Below are positions 17,005 to 25,770 of a DNA stretch of 64,000 bases, piece after piece; within the stretch, counting starts at the first letter, position 1, and the number at the start of each line of letters is the position of its first letter. This stretch comes from Alteromonas mediterranea DE (GTDB lineage Bacteria > Pseudomonadota > Gammaproteobacteria > Enterobacterales > Alteromonadaceae), in the NCBI RefSeq assembly GCF_000020585.3, contig NC_011138.3, forward strand, positions 3,758,662 to 3,822,661. The letters are read 5' to 3'. The translations under genes and the position numbers were made by a program. Below the pieces are notes generated by a model that was not told where the DNA came from, did no database searches, and saw only the letters and a list, made by a program, of their open reading frames with translations.

Positions 17005-17572
17005 GTTTGCGATCCAATATGTGTATTTGCGTTACACTTGCATAGTTCGCCCTGTTTATTAACGTCATCTTACCGTCCACGATCTCAACTTCGTGGTTAC
17101 TTTTATAAAACAAGCTAGAGATGTGATCTCTGCGTTTTCTGTTACTTTTTGAAACTAAGAACCATGCCGGATACGTTGCTACGCCAAAGGCTGCAACGGC
17201 GATCAAGCCATAAAAAGCGACCGGCGACATGGAAGGTGCCACGTACAGGGAAAATAAAAACATAGCCATACTTAGTACCGTAAATATACCAGTAATTTTA
17301 CGTAAGCGTATAACTTTAATAAGATTATTTTCGGCGTCTAACAGTAACGTCAAACGCTTTTTCCAAAGCTTTTCCGTCTCCAGGTTAGTACGCGCTTCCA
17401 CTAATCGAGGCTTGTTGCTCGCGGGTGTCGCTTGTCTGAAATGTTGTGCTCGTTCAAAAACATTTACCGCGACACCAGCGTTAATGGCGCTTTGAAATGA
17501 CTGTTCAAGCAGTTCAGACTGACCAAATTGTTTTGCATTATCGACTAGTTTCACGGCGCACAACCCTCTCAT
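16982..17572 (-). CDS. unknown two-TM membrane protein leading the bcs operon
   Basis: A 196-residue protein not recognised as any named Bcs subunit. Residues 1-90 are soluble and partly helical, two transmembrane helices follow at about 93-113 and 117-140, then a basic loop (KSNRKRRDH) and a 45-residue C-terminal segment. It overlaps the 5' end of bcsA by 23 bases, so it is the first gene of the cellulose operon and is co-translated with bcsA. Its position is like that of BcsR/BcsQ or other accessory genes elsewhere, but the sequence is unlike them. A GTG at 17554, preceded by GAGAGG, is an alternative start that would remove six residues. Confidence 0.7.
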   Translation of the reverse strand: MRGLCAVKLVDNAKQFGQSELLEQSFQSAINAGVAVNVFERAQHFRQATPASNKPRLVEARTNLETEKLWKKRLTLLLDAENNLIKVIRLRKITGIFTVLSMAMFLFSLYVAPSMSPVAFYGLIAVAAFGVATYPAWFLVSKSNRKRRDHISSLFYKSNHEVEIVDGKMTLINRANYASVTQIHILDRKLGLFANL

Positions 17573-17833
17573 TACTACACGACAAGTTTACTTCTGCACA
17601 CCCGGAGGAAAAATTGCTGAAACCATACTTACTGATTGATAATGATACGCTTACATACGCAAAATAAAATTGAACTTTAGCTCATTAAACTTTGGTATAA
17701 ACCTTATAGAATAAGGGATAGCGCATTTCCCACAGGTTTTTAAAGCTGAACTTTCCTGGCTAAATTTCGAACTTTTAAACCCTGAAAAAAGGAGGGGTAT
17801 TAGACTAATTGATAAGAAGGATATGCTTGTTTT

Positions 17834-18328
17834 TTAGGTGTTCGGCTTGCGCAGCTTACTTAAAATACTTATTAGGTTACTGACGTTAAAAACGGTACCA
17901 AAGATGCTCCCTACAGATATTGCGTAAACAAGCCCAAGGGTTTCAGCAACAAGAAAAACTTTTCGTATGGTATGCGTATTACGAATAACAAGAGATCCTA
18001 CCGTAAAAATTAATGAGGATGCATAAGCGATAAAAATGATCCAACCGTGCTCTAGCACAAACCACTCATAAGCGAGAAACCCAATATTTACCGCCACGAA
18101 GGCAAACAAGATGGTGTTACTTCGGTGCTTGATGGCAATAAAGTTACGAACGCTGGCAAGCAAGGTACCGACTCCGGCGGCCATGGCATCAAGCATGAAA
18201 AAGTGCGCACTTAGCGCAGCTAGCGCAAAAGCCGAAATAAGTAGGTATTTGTCTACATGGCTTTGTCTATATCCAATAAAGTTTAAAACAACAGCTATCG
18301 CACCAAACGCTTCTGCAACAATATTCAT
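17834..18328 (-). CDS. YgjV family inner-membrane protein
   Basis: A 164-residue polytopic protein with about five hydrophobic helices spread over its whole length and short charged loops. It matches the YgjV (Imp-YgjV) family of bacterial inner-membrane proteins, whose function is unknown. It lies 13 bases after the trmN6 gene on the same strand and probably shares its transcript. There is no signal peptide beyond the first helix. Confidence 0.8.
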   Translation of the reverse strand: MNIVAEAFGAIAVVLNFIGYRQSHVDKYLLISAFALAALSAHFFMLDAMAAGVGTLLASVRNFIAIKHRSNTILFAFVAVNIGFLAYEWFVLEHGWIIFIAYASSLIFTVGSLVIRNTHTIRKVFLVAETLGLVYAISVGSIFGTVFNVSNLISILSKLRKPNT

Positions 18329-18341
18329 TTTCTACTGCTCG

Positions 18342-19103
18342 TTAAAATTTCAAATAAAAAGGCTGACAAAGGGCTTTGTATTCGTGGGTATATTGGCCCT
18401 GTTCATCTTTTATAGTGAGTGTTTGCCTGCTATCTGCAGCGATTGATGCCAAGACATGTTGGCGGTTTAAACCCGCTAAACCTGAAGCACGTTTTGTGAA
18501 GTGAAACACACAAAGGTAAGGTGCTTTTTCTGACGAGTGCCTTACATACATTATTTTTTTTAATGCAAAACCACAGGACAGCGCAATCTCAATGACATTA
18601 TCTTCTATAGAAGATGGGTACACGCAGTACATACTTCCTAACTCAACAAGCATTGCACTGGCTCGCTTAAAAAGTTCATTCGGATTAAGTGAAGACGTTT
18701 GTCTTGCTAGGTTTCGCTTTTCCGGCTGCGTGCTATAAGCCTTGGTCTCTTGATGTGGCGTATCAAAATAAGGGGGGTTTGTGATAATCATATCGTACTG
18801 ATATGGCGCTTCAAACGTCTTGATATCGCTATGATGTATAAATAGCTGTTTTGACCACTTCGCGTTTTGAAAATTAAAAGCGGCTTGTGATGCAGCGCCT
18901 TCATTAATCTCTATGGCATCAATGCAGGCCAAAGCTTGGGCTTTTTGCGCCATCATCAGCGCTAAAATACCGCTTCCCGTTCCTATATCTACTATGCGCT
19001 GGGCAGAGTTAGGCTCAGCCCAGCTTCCTAGAATAAGGCTGTCTGTGTTCACTTTCATTGCACATTTGTCTTGAGCAACCGTAAATTGTTTGCAGCGAAA
19101 CAT
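18342..19103 (-). CDS. trmN6: tRNA1(Val) (adenine-37-N6)-methyltransferase
   Basis: A 253-residue class I SAM-dependent methyltransferase that makes m6A37 in tRNA1(Val) (YfiC/TrmN6 family). The SAM-binding loop DIGTGSG is at residues 39-45 and the catalytic NPPY at 109-112 marks it as an N6-adenine enzyme. The N-terminus FRCKQFTVAQDKCAMKVNTDSL is very typical of YfiC. Length is normal. ygjV follows after 13 bases. Confidence 0.92.
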   Translation of the reverse strand: MFRCKQFTVAQDKCAMKVNTDSLILGSWAEPNSAQRIVDIGTGSGILALMMAQKAQALACIDAIEINEGAASQAAFNFQNAKWSKQLFIHHSDIKTFEAPYQYDMIITNPPYFDTPHQETKAYSTQPEKRNLARQTSSLNPNELFKRASAMLVELGSMYCVYPSSIEDNVIEIALSCGFALKKIMYVRHSSEKAPYLCVFHFTKRASGLAGLNRQHVLASIAADSRQTLTIKDEQGQYTHEYKALCQPFYLKF

Positions 19104-19189
19104 AAGAAGGTAGACATTATCCTGTCATTAAAAGCCGCGCATTCTATACCATGATAACCAGCGCTTCACGTTAAGGTTGTGACATTTCA

Positions 19190-19810
19190 TTACCAGCGCT
19201 GTAACGACATCATGTTTCTCGCTACATCAACGGCGTGAACCGGCCGGTATTTTTTCAATGGCCCTTTCATCAGGCTTTGCCAGATAGGCGCGGTTTTCTG
19301 CGCAATATCTTCAAGGGTGCGCGACTCATCTCGATTGCCTAACAACAGTGACGGCCTAACTGCTGATGCATGGGGCAGCTGAGGCATGCGCATAATGGCA
19401 TTTTCTAACTCGCCTTTTACCCTCAAATAAAAATTACTACTTTTAGCATCGGCCCCCACCGACGAAACCCAAACGAAGCTATTCGCACGCTGCGCCCGAG
19501 TTAACTGCGCCGCTACGTGGACATATTCAAAATCCACCCGCCGAAACGCTTGCTTGGACCCCGCTTTTTTAAGCGTTGTGCCCAAGCAGCAATAGACATG
19601 ATCTACGCTAAAGTAGCCTTGGTAATCCTGAAGATGATCAAAGTCGATCACCACGGGTTTTAACCTATTGTGTGGGTCCTTAAACATCTGCGATGACAGT
19701 GGTTTTCTGACCAAGCAGGTTACTTCACTATACCGTCTATCCTGTAACAGCATGTTTACGAGCGTTCGTCCTACTAAACCTGTCGCTCCTAGCACCATTG
19801 CGGATTTCAT
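19190..19810 (-). CDS. NAD(P)H-binding atypical SDR (HTATIP2/Oxidored-like)
   Basis: A 206-residue Rossmann-fold protein with the N-terminal motif GATGLVG just after the first strand, like the atypical SDR group that includes HTATIP2/TIP30 and YbjT-type NAD(P)-binding proteins. Motifs VYCCLGTTLKKAGS and FVWVSSVGAD are characteristic. There is no classical YxxxK catalytic pair at the expected place, so an enzymatic role is uncertain. I used ATG 19810, preceded by ACAAGG at a good distance; a GTG nine bases earlier (19819) is in frame but overlaps that site. Divergent from the S9 peptidase gene. Confidence 0.83.
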   Translation of the reverse strand: MKSAMVLGATGLVGRTLVNMLLQDRRYSEVTCLVRKPLSSQMFKDPHNRLKPVVIDFDHLQDYQGYFSVDHVYCCLGTTLKKAGSKQAFRRVDFEYVHVAAQLTRAQRANSFVWVSSVGADAKSSNFYLRVKGELENAIMRMPQLPHASAVRPSLLLGNRDESRTLEDIAQKTAPIWQSLMKGPLKKYRPVHAVDVARNMMSLQRW

Positions 19811-19868
19811 ACGTCGCACCTTGTATCATAAATTGATATAACTACAATCAAACCTTCGACAGTCAAAT

Positions 19869-22094
19869 ATGCAGATAAAAATGAAAAAAGCCCTTTTAAT
19901 TGGAGCCGCTATGCTCTCTACTGCTTTAAACGCTGAAACGCTCACTATTGAGCGCATTTTCTCCTCCCCTTCTCTTGATGGCAATGCGCCTCGCGCTTTA
20001 AAAGTATCGCCTGATGGAGAGCGTGTAACTTTCCTTAAAGGGAAACAAACTGATTATGAACGCTTGGACCTTTGGGAATACCACATTGAGAGTGGTGAAA
20101 CTCGCATGCTGTTCGACTCTAACGATTTACAAAGTGGCGAAGAAGTGCTTTCTGACGAAGAAAAAGCGCGCCGCGAACGTATGCGTTTATCAGGCAGCGG
20201 TATTGTAAGCTACCAATGGTCAGACGATGGCAAAGCCTTATTATTTCCGCTAGGCGGTGACGTGTTTTACCACAAGCTTGGCGAGAAAGGTGCCAAGCAG
20301 CTGCTCGATACAGAAGCTTTTGAAACCGACATCAAGCTTTCGCCTAAAGGCAACTACATTTCGTTTATTCGCGACCAGAACCTTTACGTAAAGCACATTG
20401 CATCAGGTAAAGAAACCGCCATCACCAAAGAAGGTGGCGGCAATATAAAATTCGGTATGGCAGAGTTTGTGGCACAGGAAGAAATGGGCCGCATGACAGG
20501 CTACTGGTGGTCGCCAGATGAAAGCAAGATTGCATTTACCAAGGTGGATGAAAGCCCGGTCGACGTGATCACACGTTCTGAAATTTATGCTGACGACATC
20601 AAACTTATTGAACAAAAGTACCCGAAAGCGGGCACGCCAAACGTATTGGTGGAACTTGCTATTCAAGACATCAGTTCTGGCGATCGCACGTGGGTAGATT
20701 TAGGTGATGACAAAGACATTTATTTTGCCCGTGGTAAGTGGATGCCAAACAGCAGTACCTTTACTTATCAGTGGCAAACCCGCGACCAGCAAACCCTTGA
20801 ACTTCGCGCTTTTGACATAACAGAAAGCAAGCAAAAGGTGCTGTTAACCGAATCGAGTGATACGTGGGTAAACCTGCACGACGACCTATACTTCTTAAAA
20901 GAGCAAGGCCAATTCATTTGGGCTTCAGAGCGCGATGGCTTCAAGCACCTTTACCTCTTCGACAATAACGGTAAATTAGTTAAGCAATTAACGAAGGGTG
21001 ACTGGGTAGTAGACAGTGTAGAAGCCATCGACACAGCAAATAACCGTTTGTACTTCTCTGGACGTAAAGACACGCCACTGGAAAGCCATGTATATAGTGT
21101 GTCGCTAGATGGCGGGGATATAACTCGCGTGACTGAGCTTGGTGCTTATCACAGCGCTGCGTTTAGCAAAGATGCTTCTATTTTTATTGACCGTTTCTCA
21201 ACCATAAATTCACCTGCCCAGGTTAGCCTTAACAGCGCAACCGGCGGGCGAATTACTTGGCTTGAAGAAAACAAGGTTGAAGAAGGCCACCCGCTGCACG
21301 CCTATATGGATAGCTGGACAGCCCCTGAATTTGGTGACATTACCACCAAAGATGGCGCAACCCTCAAATACCGTATTTACACGCCAGAAAGTGCAAAGCA
21401 AAACCCTAAGCAAAAACACCCTGTTATTGTTTACCTTTACGGCGGCCCGCACGCACAAGTTGTAACAAACAGCTGGGCGGGCAACCGTGGTTTGCTGTTC
21501 CAACACTGGGTTGACCAAGGTTATGTGGTGTTTACGCTAGACAACCGCGGCTCTAACTATCGCGGCAAGGGTTTTGAAGATCCTATCTACAAAAAAATGG
21601 GCTTTATTGAGGTTGAAGACCAAGTGGCAGGCGTAGAGTTCTTGCGCACCCTTCCCTATGTAGATGCGAAGCGCATTGGCGTACACGGCCACAGCTACGG
21701 TGGCTACATGACCCTAATGACCATGTTTAAAGCGGGCGATTACTTTGCGGCCGGTGTGTCAGGCGCACCAGTCACCGACTGGCGCTTGTACGACACCCAC
21801 TATACAGAGCGCTACATGGGCAACCCAAATACGGATGACGATGCTTACACTGCGTCTTCAGTATTCCCTTACGCAAAAGACCTAAAAGGCGACCTTTTGA
21901 TTTACCACGGCATGGCTGACGATAACGTACTGTTCACCCACTCGACCATGCTGTACAAACACCTTCAAGACTTGGCAATTCCGTTTGAAACTATGGACTA
22001 CCCAGGAAAGAAACACAGTATTCGTGGAAAACAAACGGGCATTCACTTATACAAAACTGTCACCAATTTCTTTAATAGAAATTTAAAAGACTAA
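19869..22094 (+). CDS. S9 family dipeptidyl peptidase IV-like serine peptidase
   Basis: A 741-residue exported prolyl oligopeptidase-family enzyme, predicted to remove X-Pro or X-Ala dipeptides from peptides in the periplasm. It has a signal peptide (cleavage near LNA, residue 22), an N-terminal DPP IV beta-propeller including the EEMGRMTGYWWSPD stretch (the Glu of DPP IV that binds the substrate amino terminus), and a C-terminal alpha/beta hydrolase domain with nucleophile Ser609 in GHSYGG, Asp in GMADDN and His in KKHS. ATG 19869 and ATG 19881 are both possible starts. Ends at a strong terminator. Confidence 0.93.
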   Translation: MQIKMKKALLIGAAMLSTALNAETLTIERIFSSPSLDGNAPRALKVSPDGERVTFLKGKQTDYERLDLWEYHIESGETRMLFDSNDLQSGEEVLSDEEKARRERMRLSGSGIVSYQWSDDGKALLFPLGGDVFYHKLGEKGAKQLLDTEAFETDIKLSPKGNYISFIRDQNLYVKHIASGKETAITKEGGGNIKFGMAEFVAQEEMGRMTGYWWSPDESKIAFTKVDESPVDVITRSEIYADDIKLIEQKYPKAGTPNVLVELAIQDISSGDRTWVDLGDDKDIYFARGKWMPNSSTFTYQWQTRDQQTLELRAFDITESKQKVLLTESSDTWVNLHDDLYFLKEQGQFIWASERDGFKHLYLFDNNGKLVKQLTKGDWVVDSVEAIDTANNRLYFSGRKDTPLESHVYSVSLDGGDITRVTELGAYHSAAFSKDASIFIDRFSTINSPAQVSLNSATGGRITWLEENKVEEGHPLHAYMDSWTAPEFGDITTKDGATLKYRIYTPESAKQNPKQKHPVIVYLYGGPHAQVVTNSWAGNRGLLFQHWVDQGYVVFTLDNRGSNYRGKGFEDPIYKKMGFIEVEDQVAGVEFLRTLPYVDAKRIGVHGHSYGGYMTLMTMFKAGDYFAAGVSGAPVTDWRLYDTHYTERYMGNPNTDDDAYTASSVFPYAKDLKGDLLIYHGMADDNVLFTHSTMLYKHLQDLAIPFETMDYPGKKHSIRGKQTGIHLYKTVTNFFNRNLKD

Positions 22095-22114
22095 GCTAAG
22101 AGTAAGTGAAGCAA

Positions 22115-22152
22115 TAAAAAAGCGATGCCTTGTGAAAGCGCATCGCTTTTTT
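22115..22152 (+). terminator. bidirectional terminator between S9 peptidase and PH-domain genes
   Basis: Stem AAAAAAGCGATG (22115-22126) / CATCGCTTTTTT (22141-22152) with a 14-base loop, between convergent genes. A- and T-runs on either side allow termination on both strands. Confidence 0.92.
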
Positions 22153-22224
22153 AATGGGTTTTACAAAATGGCTTGGCGGTATACAAAATGCAATACCCAC
22201 AAAGGGGCACCATATTTGCCGTTA

Positions 22225-22599
22225 TTAGCTAAACATCTGGGTTGCTAGGTTTTGCTGTACCGCCTGCGCTGATGACGCACTCAGCTCTATTTCAACTGGA
22301 TCGGCTTTACCCGACAACCAAATTTTAAGCTCAGCGTCGGTATCAAAATGCCCCGCCGTTTCAACAATAAACTGGGTAATCGATTTATAGGGAATTGAGT
22401 GGTAGTTTACTTTGCGCCCTGTAAGGCCTTGCTTATCAATAAGAATTAAACGCTTATTAGTGAACACGCTTAAATCGCGCACTAATTTGAACGCAGAAGT
22501 AACCGTCTCATTAGCCGCTAAAATGGGGGTGAGTTCTTCTTGAACATCTGCAGCGCTTGTTTCGCTTGCATTACCCATAATGGTATCAAATAAACCCAT
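22225..22599 (-). CDS. bacterial PH domain protein
   Basis: A 124-residue soluble protein with one bacterial pleckstrin-homology domain (bPH_1 type): LVRDLSVFTNKRLILIDKQGLTGRKVNYHSIPYKSITQFIVETAG is the conserved core at about residues 39-83. Such proteins are widespread and mostly without known function. It lies 12 bases after the GGDEF-EAL gene on the same strand and is likely co-transcribed with it. Confidence 0.85.
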   Translation of the reverse strand: MGLFDTIMGNASETSAADVQEELTPILAANETVTSAFKLVRDLSVFTNKRLILIDKQGLTGRKVNYHSIPYKSITQFIVETAGHFDTDAELKIWLSGKADPVEIELSASSAQAVQQNLATQMFS

Positions 22600-22611
22600 A
22601 ACTATTTCCTT

Positions 22612-25599
22612 TTAGGCAGAGGCAAGCTTTACTCGCCATTGAACTCTATGCGCCAGTGGTTTGGGTTTATCCAAAGCAAAACCTTGGCCATAATCGACCT
22701 TCAGCTTTCGCAGTACTTCTGCTGTCGCATTGTCCACCACAAACTCAGCAACGGTTTGCTTACCCATGCTGTGCGCAATGTTATTAATTGCCGTTACTGT
22801 AGCATGATCAATAGGATCGTGAACGATATTTCGAACAAAGGACCCGTCAATTTTGACGTAATCCACGTCTAAGTTCTTTAAATACGTGAAGGAGGACATA
22901 CCCGCGCCGAAGTCATCAAGGGCAAAGCTACACCCGATATCACGTAATGTAGAAATAAAATGTTTTGCCGCATTTAAGTTAGTTACCGCGGTTGTTTCGG
23001 TTATTTCAAAACATATTTTTTCGGCGGGTACCGTGGTACTTTGCATTCGCTGCGCGATTTTATGCAGCGCCATTTCATCGCCAAGCGTGATCCCCGACAG
23101 ATTAATCGCTACCTTACCTACATTGTCGATATGCGCAGGGTTGCTTTCCAACGTTTTTAAGGTGTTATCGACAACCCATAAATCCACTTTGTTCATCAAC
23201 CCGTGGCGTTCTGCTAAAGGTATGAATAACCCGGGGCTAATAAGCCCACTCTCTTTAGAGTTTAAACGAAGTAAAATTTCATAATGCTGTAAGTGAGCAC
23301 CTTGCTCTTCTTGCGGCACTGTAAGCGGCATAATCGCCTGGCTATACAACTCGAACCCGTCGTGTTGCAGTGCTTTATGCAGTGCATGCAATACTTGGTT
23401 TTCACTGTCGTCTATCGCCATTTGACTGTCGTTTTCTCGGAACACAAAGTAGCGATTGCGCCCAAGGTGCTTGGCTTTATAACAGGCATTATCTGCTGCC
23501 TTAATCAATGCTTCAGCGCTTTGAGTACTTTCGTTTATTTCTATTACACCAATGCTGGCACCAACGAAAAAGAGTTTATCGTCATATACGAAGCGGTAAT
23601 TTGAAACGGCAAGCAAAAGTTTATCTAAACACTGGGTAACCTCATCCAAACTTTGGTTACGAAATATAATGCAGAACTCGTCGCCTCCTATGCGAGCCAG
23701 TAAATCTTGGCCATTTACAAATTGCCTAAAAATAGTCGATATCTCTTTTAGTAACTTGTCGCCCGCCGGGTGCCCACAGCTATCGTTAACCAATTTAAAA
23801 CGGTCCATGTCGATAAAACACATAACGCTAGGCTTTGCAGGCTCCCTGTGTAGATTAATTGCCGTCACATTGGTTTTGCTATTTATGCCACCGCTTTTAC
23901 CGGTAACACTGAATGGGGTGTACTCAGCGCTGTCATTGGTATGTAGTAAAATTTCGCGTAATTGCGCATCGAACGCGTAACGGTTGAGTAACCCTGTCAG
24001 CTGATCGTGATTCGCTTGAAAAAACACTTCCTCCTGTAACACCAACTCTTTTGTTACATCGCGGGCAATACCTTCAATGGCAATTAATGCGCCCGCGTCA
24101 TCTAATATTGGCGTATCGGAGAACTCCAGCACTACGGATTTGCCACCGCTACTTTGATAGTGAACCAGATAGGGCTCGGGCTTGTTTCCTCTTGCTATTA
24201 TTTCGCGGATTTCAAAAGTTTCATCGGGAACTTGGCGAACGTATTTAGGCTCGTTTTTACAAAACGTTTCTTGAGCATATCCCAATATTTTTTCAAGGCC
24301 CGCACTTACGTAAATAAACGTGTGATCGACCGTTTTGGTGTAAACAAAGTGTCGGTGCATACCATCGACCAAACGCCGGTATTTTTCCTCACTGCGTTTC
24401 AAATCCTGCTGAGCTTTAAAACGTTCAGTTACGTCTCTGACTGTAATCGCGATGTTATTTGCCGCTTTTACCACCTGTATTTTAAGCCATTCAGGGGCAA
24501 CTTTATCGCTTGTTAAAGGAAGGTGCGACTCGTAAGGCACCCCAGTTTCTGCAACACTTTGCACATGCTTGGGTATGTCATGAAGCTCTAGGTAACGCAT
24601 TTGCTCAGAAAGCGTCATAGCGTGCAGAACATCACAGGCCCCTCGAAATAAGTATCGACTGTAGGAGTTTGATTCTACTAACACAAAGTCTTCATCAGAC
24701 GGTTGGTATATCAACAACGCATCCAAAGACGCCTCGCTAGCGGTTAAATACCTCTGTTGGCTATCTGATAAACTCACCGCCCCTTTTAGCTGCTTATGCA
24801 ATACATAACTCACCAAGGCAGTCATGATCAAACCAATAACGATAACCAGCATACCCGTATTGTAGGGGCTCAGTTGAGATTGCATAGAGAGGGTAAAATC
24901 ACGCGTAATGAAGGAAAACGGCGCGAGTGAAACTTGTGTGCCGTCGTTAACAAGTACGCCGCTTTCAAATAATATGGCATTGTCAGCCGCCAACTTAAAG
25001 TTAAATTGGGGCCCCACTAACTCGCCTAACATGACGCCTAAAATAGACTGAACATCGAACCCTGCTATTAGATACCCGTGCTCCGGCTCTTGAGGGCTGA
25101 TAGCTCTGCCAATAAGAATATGATGATGCTGAGTCTGAGGAGAAAAAATAAGCGTACTTTCAAATTTTTCAGACATCGAGGAAATAGTCAGACCTAACTC
25201 GCTCATCGGTTCCCCAACTAAACGGTTATCCAGTCGCGTTTTAACCCCTGAATTTGGGGTAGCAATCCACTCTATATTGCCCTTCGCGTTAACAAACGCT
25301 AGCGATGAATATCCTTTTTGCATTCCCATAAGCGAAAGCGCTTGGGCATTAAACCAGTCTACCTGGTTCGGTTCAAACGTAGGCCAATTTCTCATTACGT
25401 TGTGAAGGGCTTGAATACGCTCGGTAGAAAAGACCTCTAAGCTGATTTTGACTTGCTCAGCCACTGTATTTGCCTTAGAGACTCGGGCCGCACGTTCTTC
25501 ACTTTGAATGGATACACCCGCAGATACGAAAACGAGGGTGAGAAAAAGGAAAAGCACCGTAGGGAATGCATATATACGATGGTTAATTCTGCTCAGCAT
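22612..25599 (-). CDS. PAS-GGDEF-EAL cyclic di-GMP protein with periplasmic sensor
   Basis: A 995-residue membrane protein. One helix near residues 10-30, a periplasmic sensor of about 200 residues (CHASE-like), a second helix near 250-268, two PAS-like segments (about 285-395 and 405-515), a GGDEF domain with intact GGDEF at 638-642, and an EAL domain with EIL at 774-776 and DDFGAG at 895-900. Both catalytic sites look intact, so it may make and degrade cyclic di-GMP. The inhibitory-site Arg is replaced by Asn (NGQD, 629-632), and about 35 extra residues interrupt the GGDEF domain near 552-590. GGAG precedes the ATG. It could influence the BcsA PilZ domain. Confidence 0.94.
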   Translation of the reverse strand: MLSRINHRIYAFPTVLFLFLTLVFVSAGVSIQSEERAARVSKANTVAEQVKISLEVFSTERIQALHNVMRNWPTFEPNQVDWFNAQALSLMGMQKGYSSLAFVNAKGNIEWIATPNSGVKTRLDNRLVGEPMSELGLTISSMSEKFESTLIFSPQTQHHHILIGRAISPQEPEHGYLIAGFDVQSILGVMLGELVGPQFNFKLAADNAILFESGVLVNDGTQVSLAPFSFITRDFTLSMQSQLSPYNTGMLVIVIGLIMTALVSYVLHKQLKGAVSLSDSQQRYLTASEASLDALLIYQPSDEDFVLVESNSYSRYLFRGACDVLHAMTLSEQMRYLELHDIPKHVQSVAETGVPYESHLPLTSDKVAPEWLKIQVVKAANNIAITVRDVTERFKAQQDLKRSEEKYRRLVDGMHRHFVYTKTVDHTFIYVSAGLEKILGYAQETFCKNEPKYVRQVPDETFEIREIIARGNKPEPYLVHYQSSGGKSVVLEFSDTPILDDAGALIAIEGIARDVTKELVLQEEVFFQANHDQLTGLLNRYAFDAQLREILLHTNDSAEYTPFSVTGKSGGINSKTNVTAINLHREPAKPSVMCFIDMDRFKLVNDSCGHPAGDKLLKEISTIFRQFVNGQDLLARIGGDEFCIIFRNQSLDEVTQCLDKLLLAVSNYRFVYDDKLFFVGASIGVIEINESTQSAEALIKAADNACYKAKHLGRNRYFVFRENDSQMAIDDSENQVLHALHKALQHDGFELYSQAIMPLTVPQEEQGAHLQHYEILLRLNSKESGLISPGLFIPLAERHGLMNKVDLWVVDNTLKTLESNPAHIDNVGKVAINLSGITLGDEMALHKIAQRMQSTTVPAEKICFEITETTAVTNLNAAKHFISTLRDIGCSFALDDFGAGMSSFTYLKNLDVDYVKIDGSFVRNIVHDPIDHATVTAINNIAHSMGKQTVAEFVVDNATAEVLRKLKVDYGQGFALDKPKPLAHRVQWRVKLASA

Positions 25600-25770
25600 T
25601 TGCGTATCTCCGGTAAATCGCCGAGATAGACTAAAGTAGAATTATGAAACAAATGTGAATTGCCTTATATACAATATGTTGTAGGCTCTGGCGAAAAATG
25701 AACACATCTGGCACTGTAGGGGATTAGTATCAAAATAGATAAAGCATCGCTAACCATAGAGCGCTAATGA

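Noticed and set aside
22639..24516. Several long plus-strand open frames within the GGDEF-EAL gene.
   Set aside because: They are antisense to a clearly coding gene, have no family similarity or ribosome binding sites, and show the pattern expected of reverse-frame shadows.
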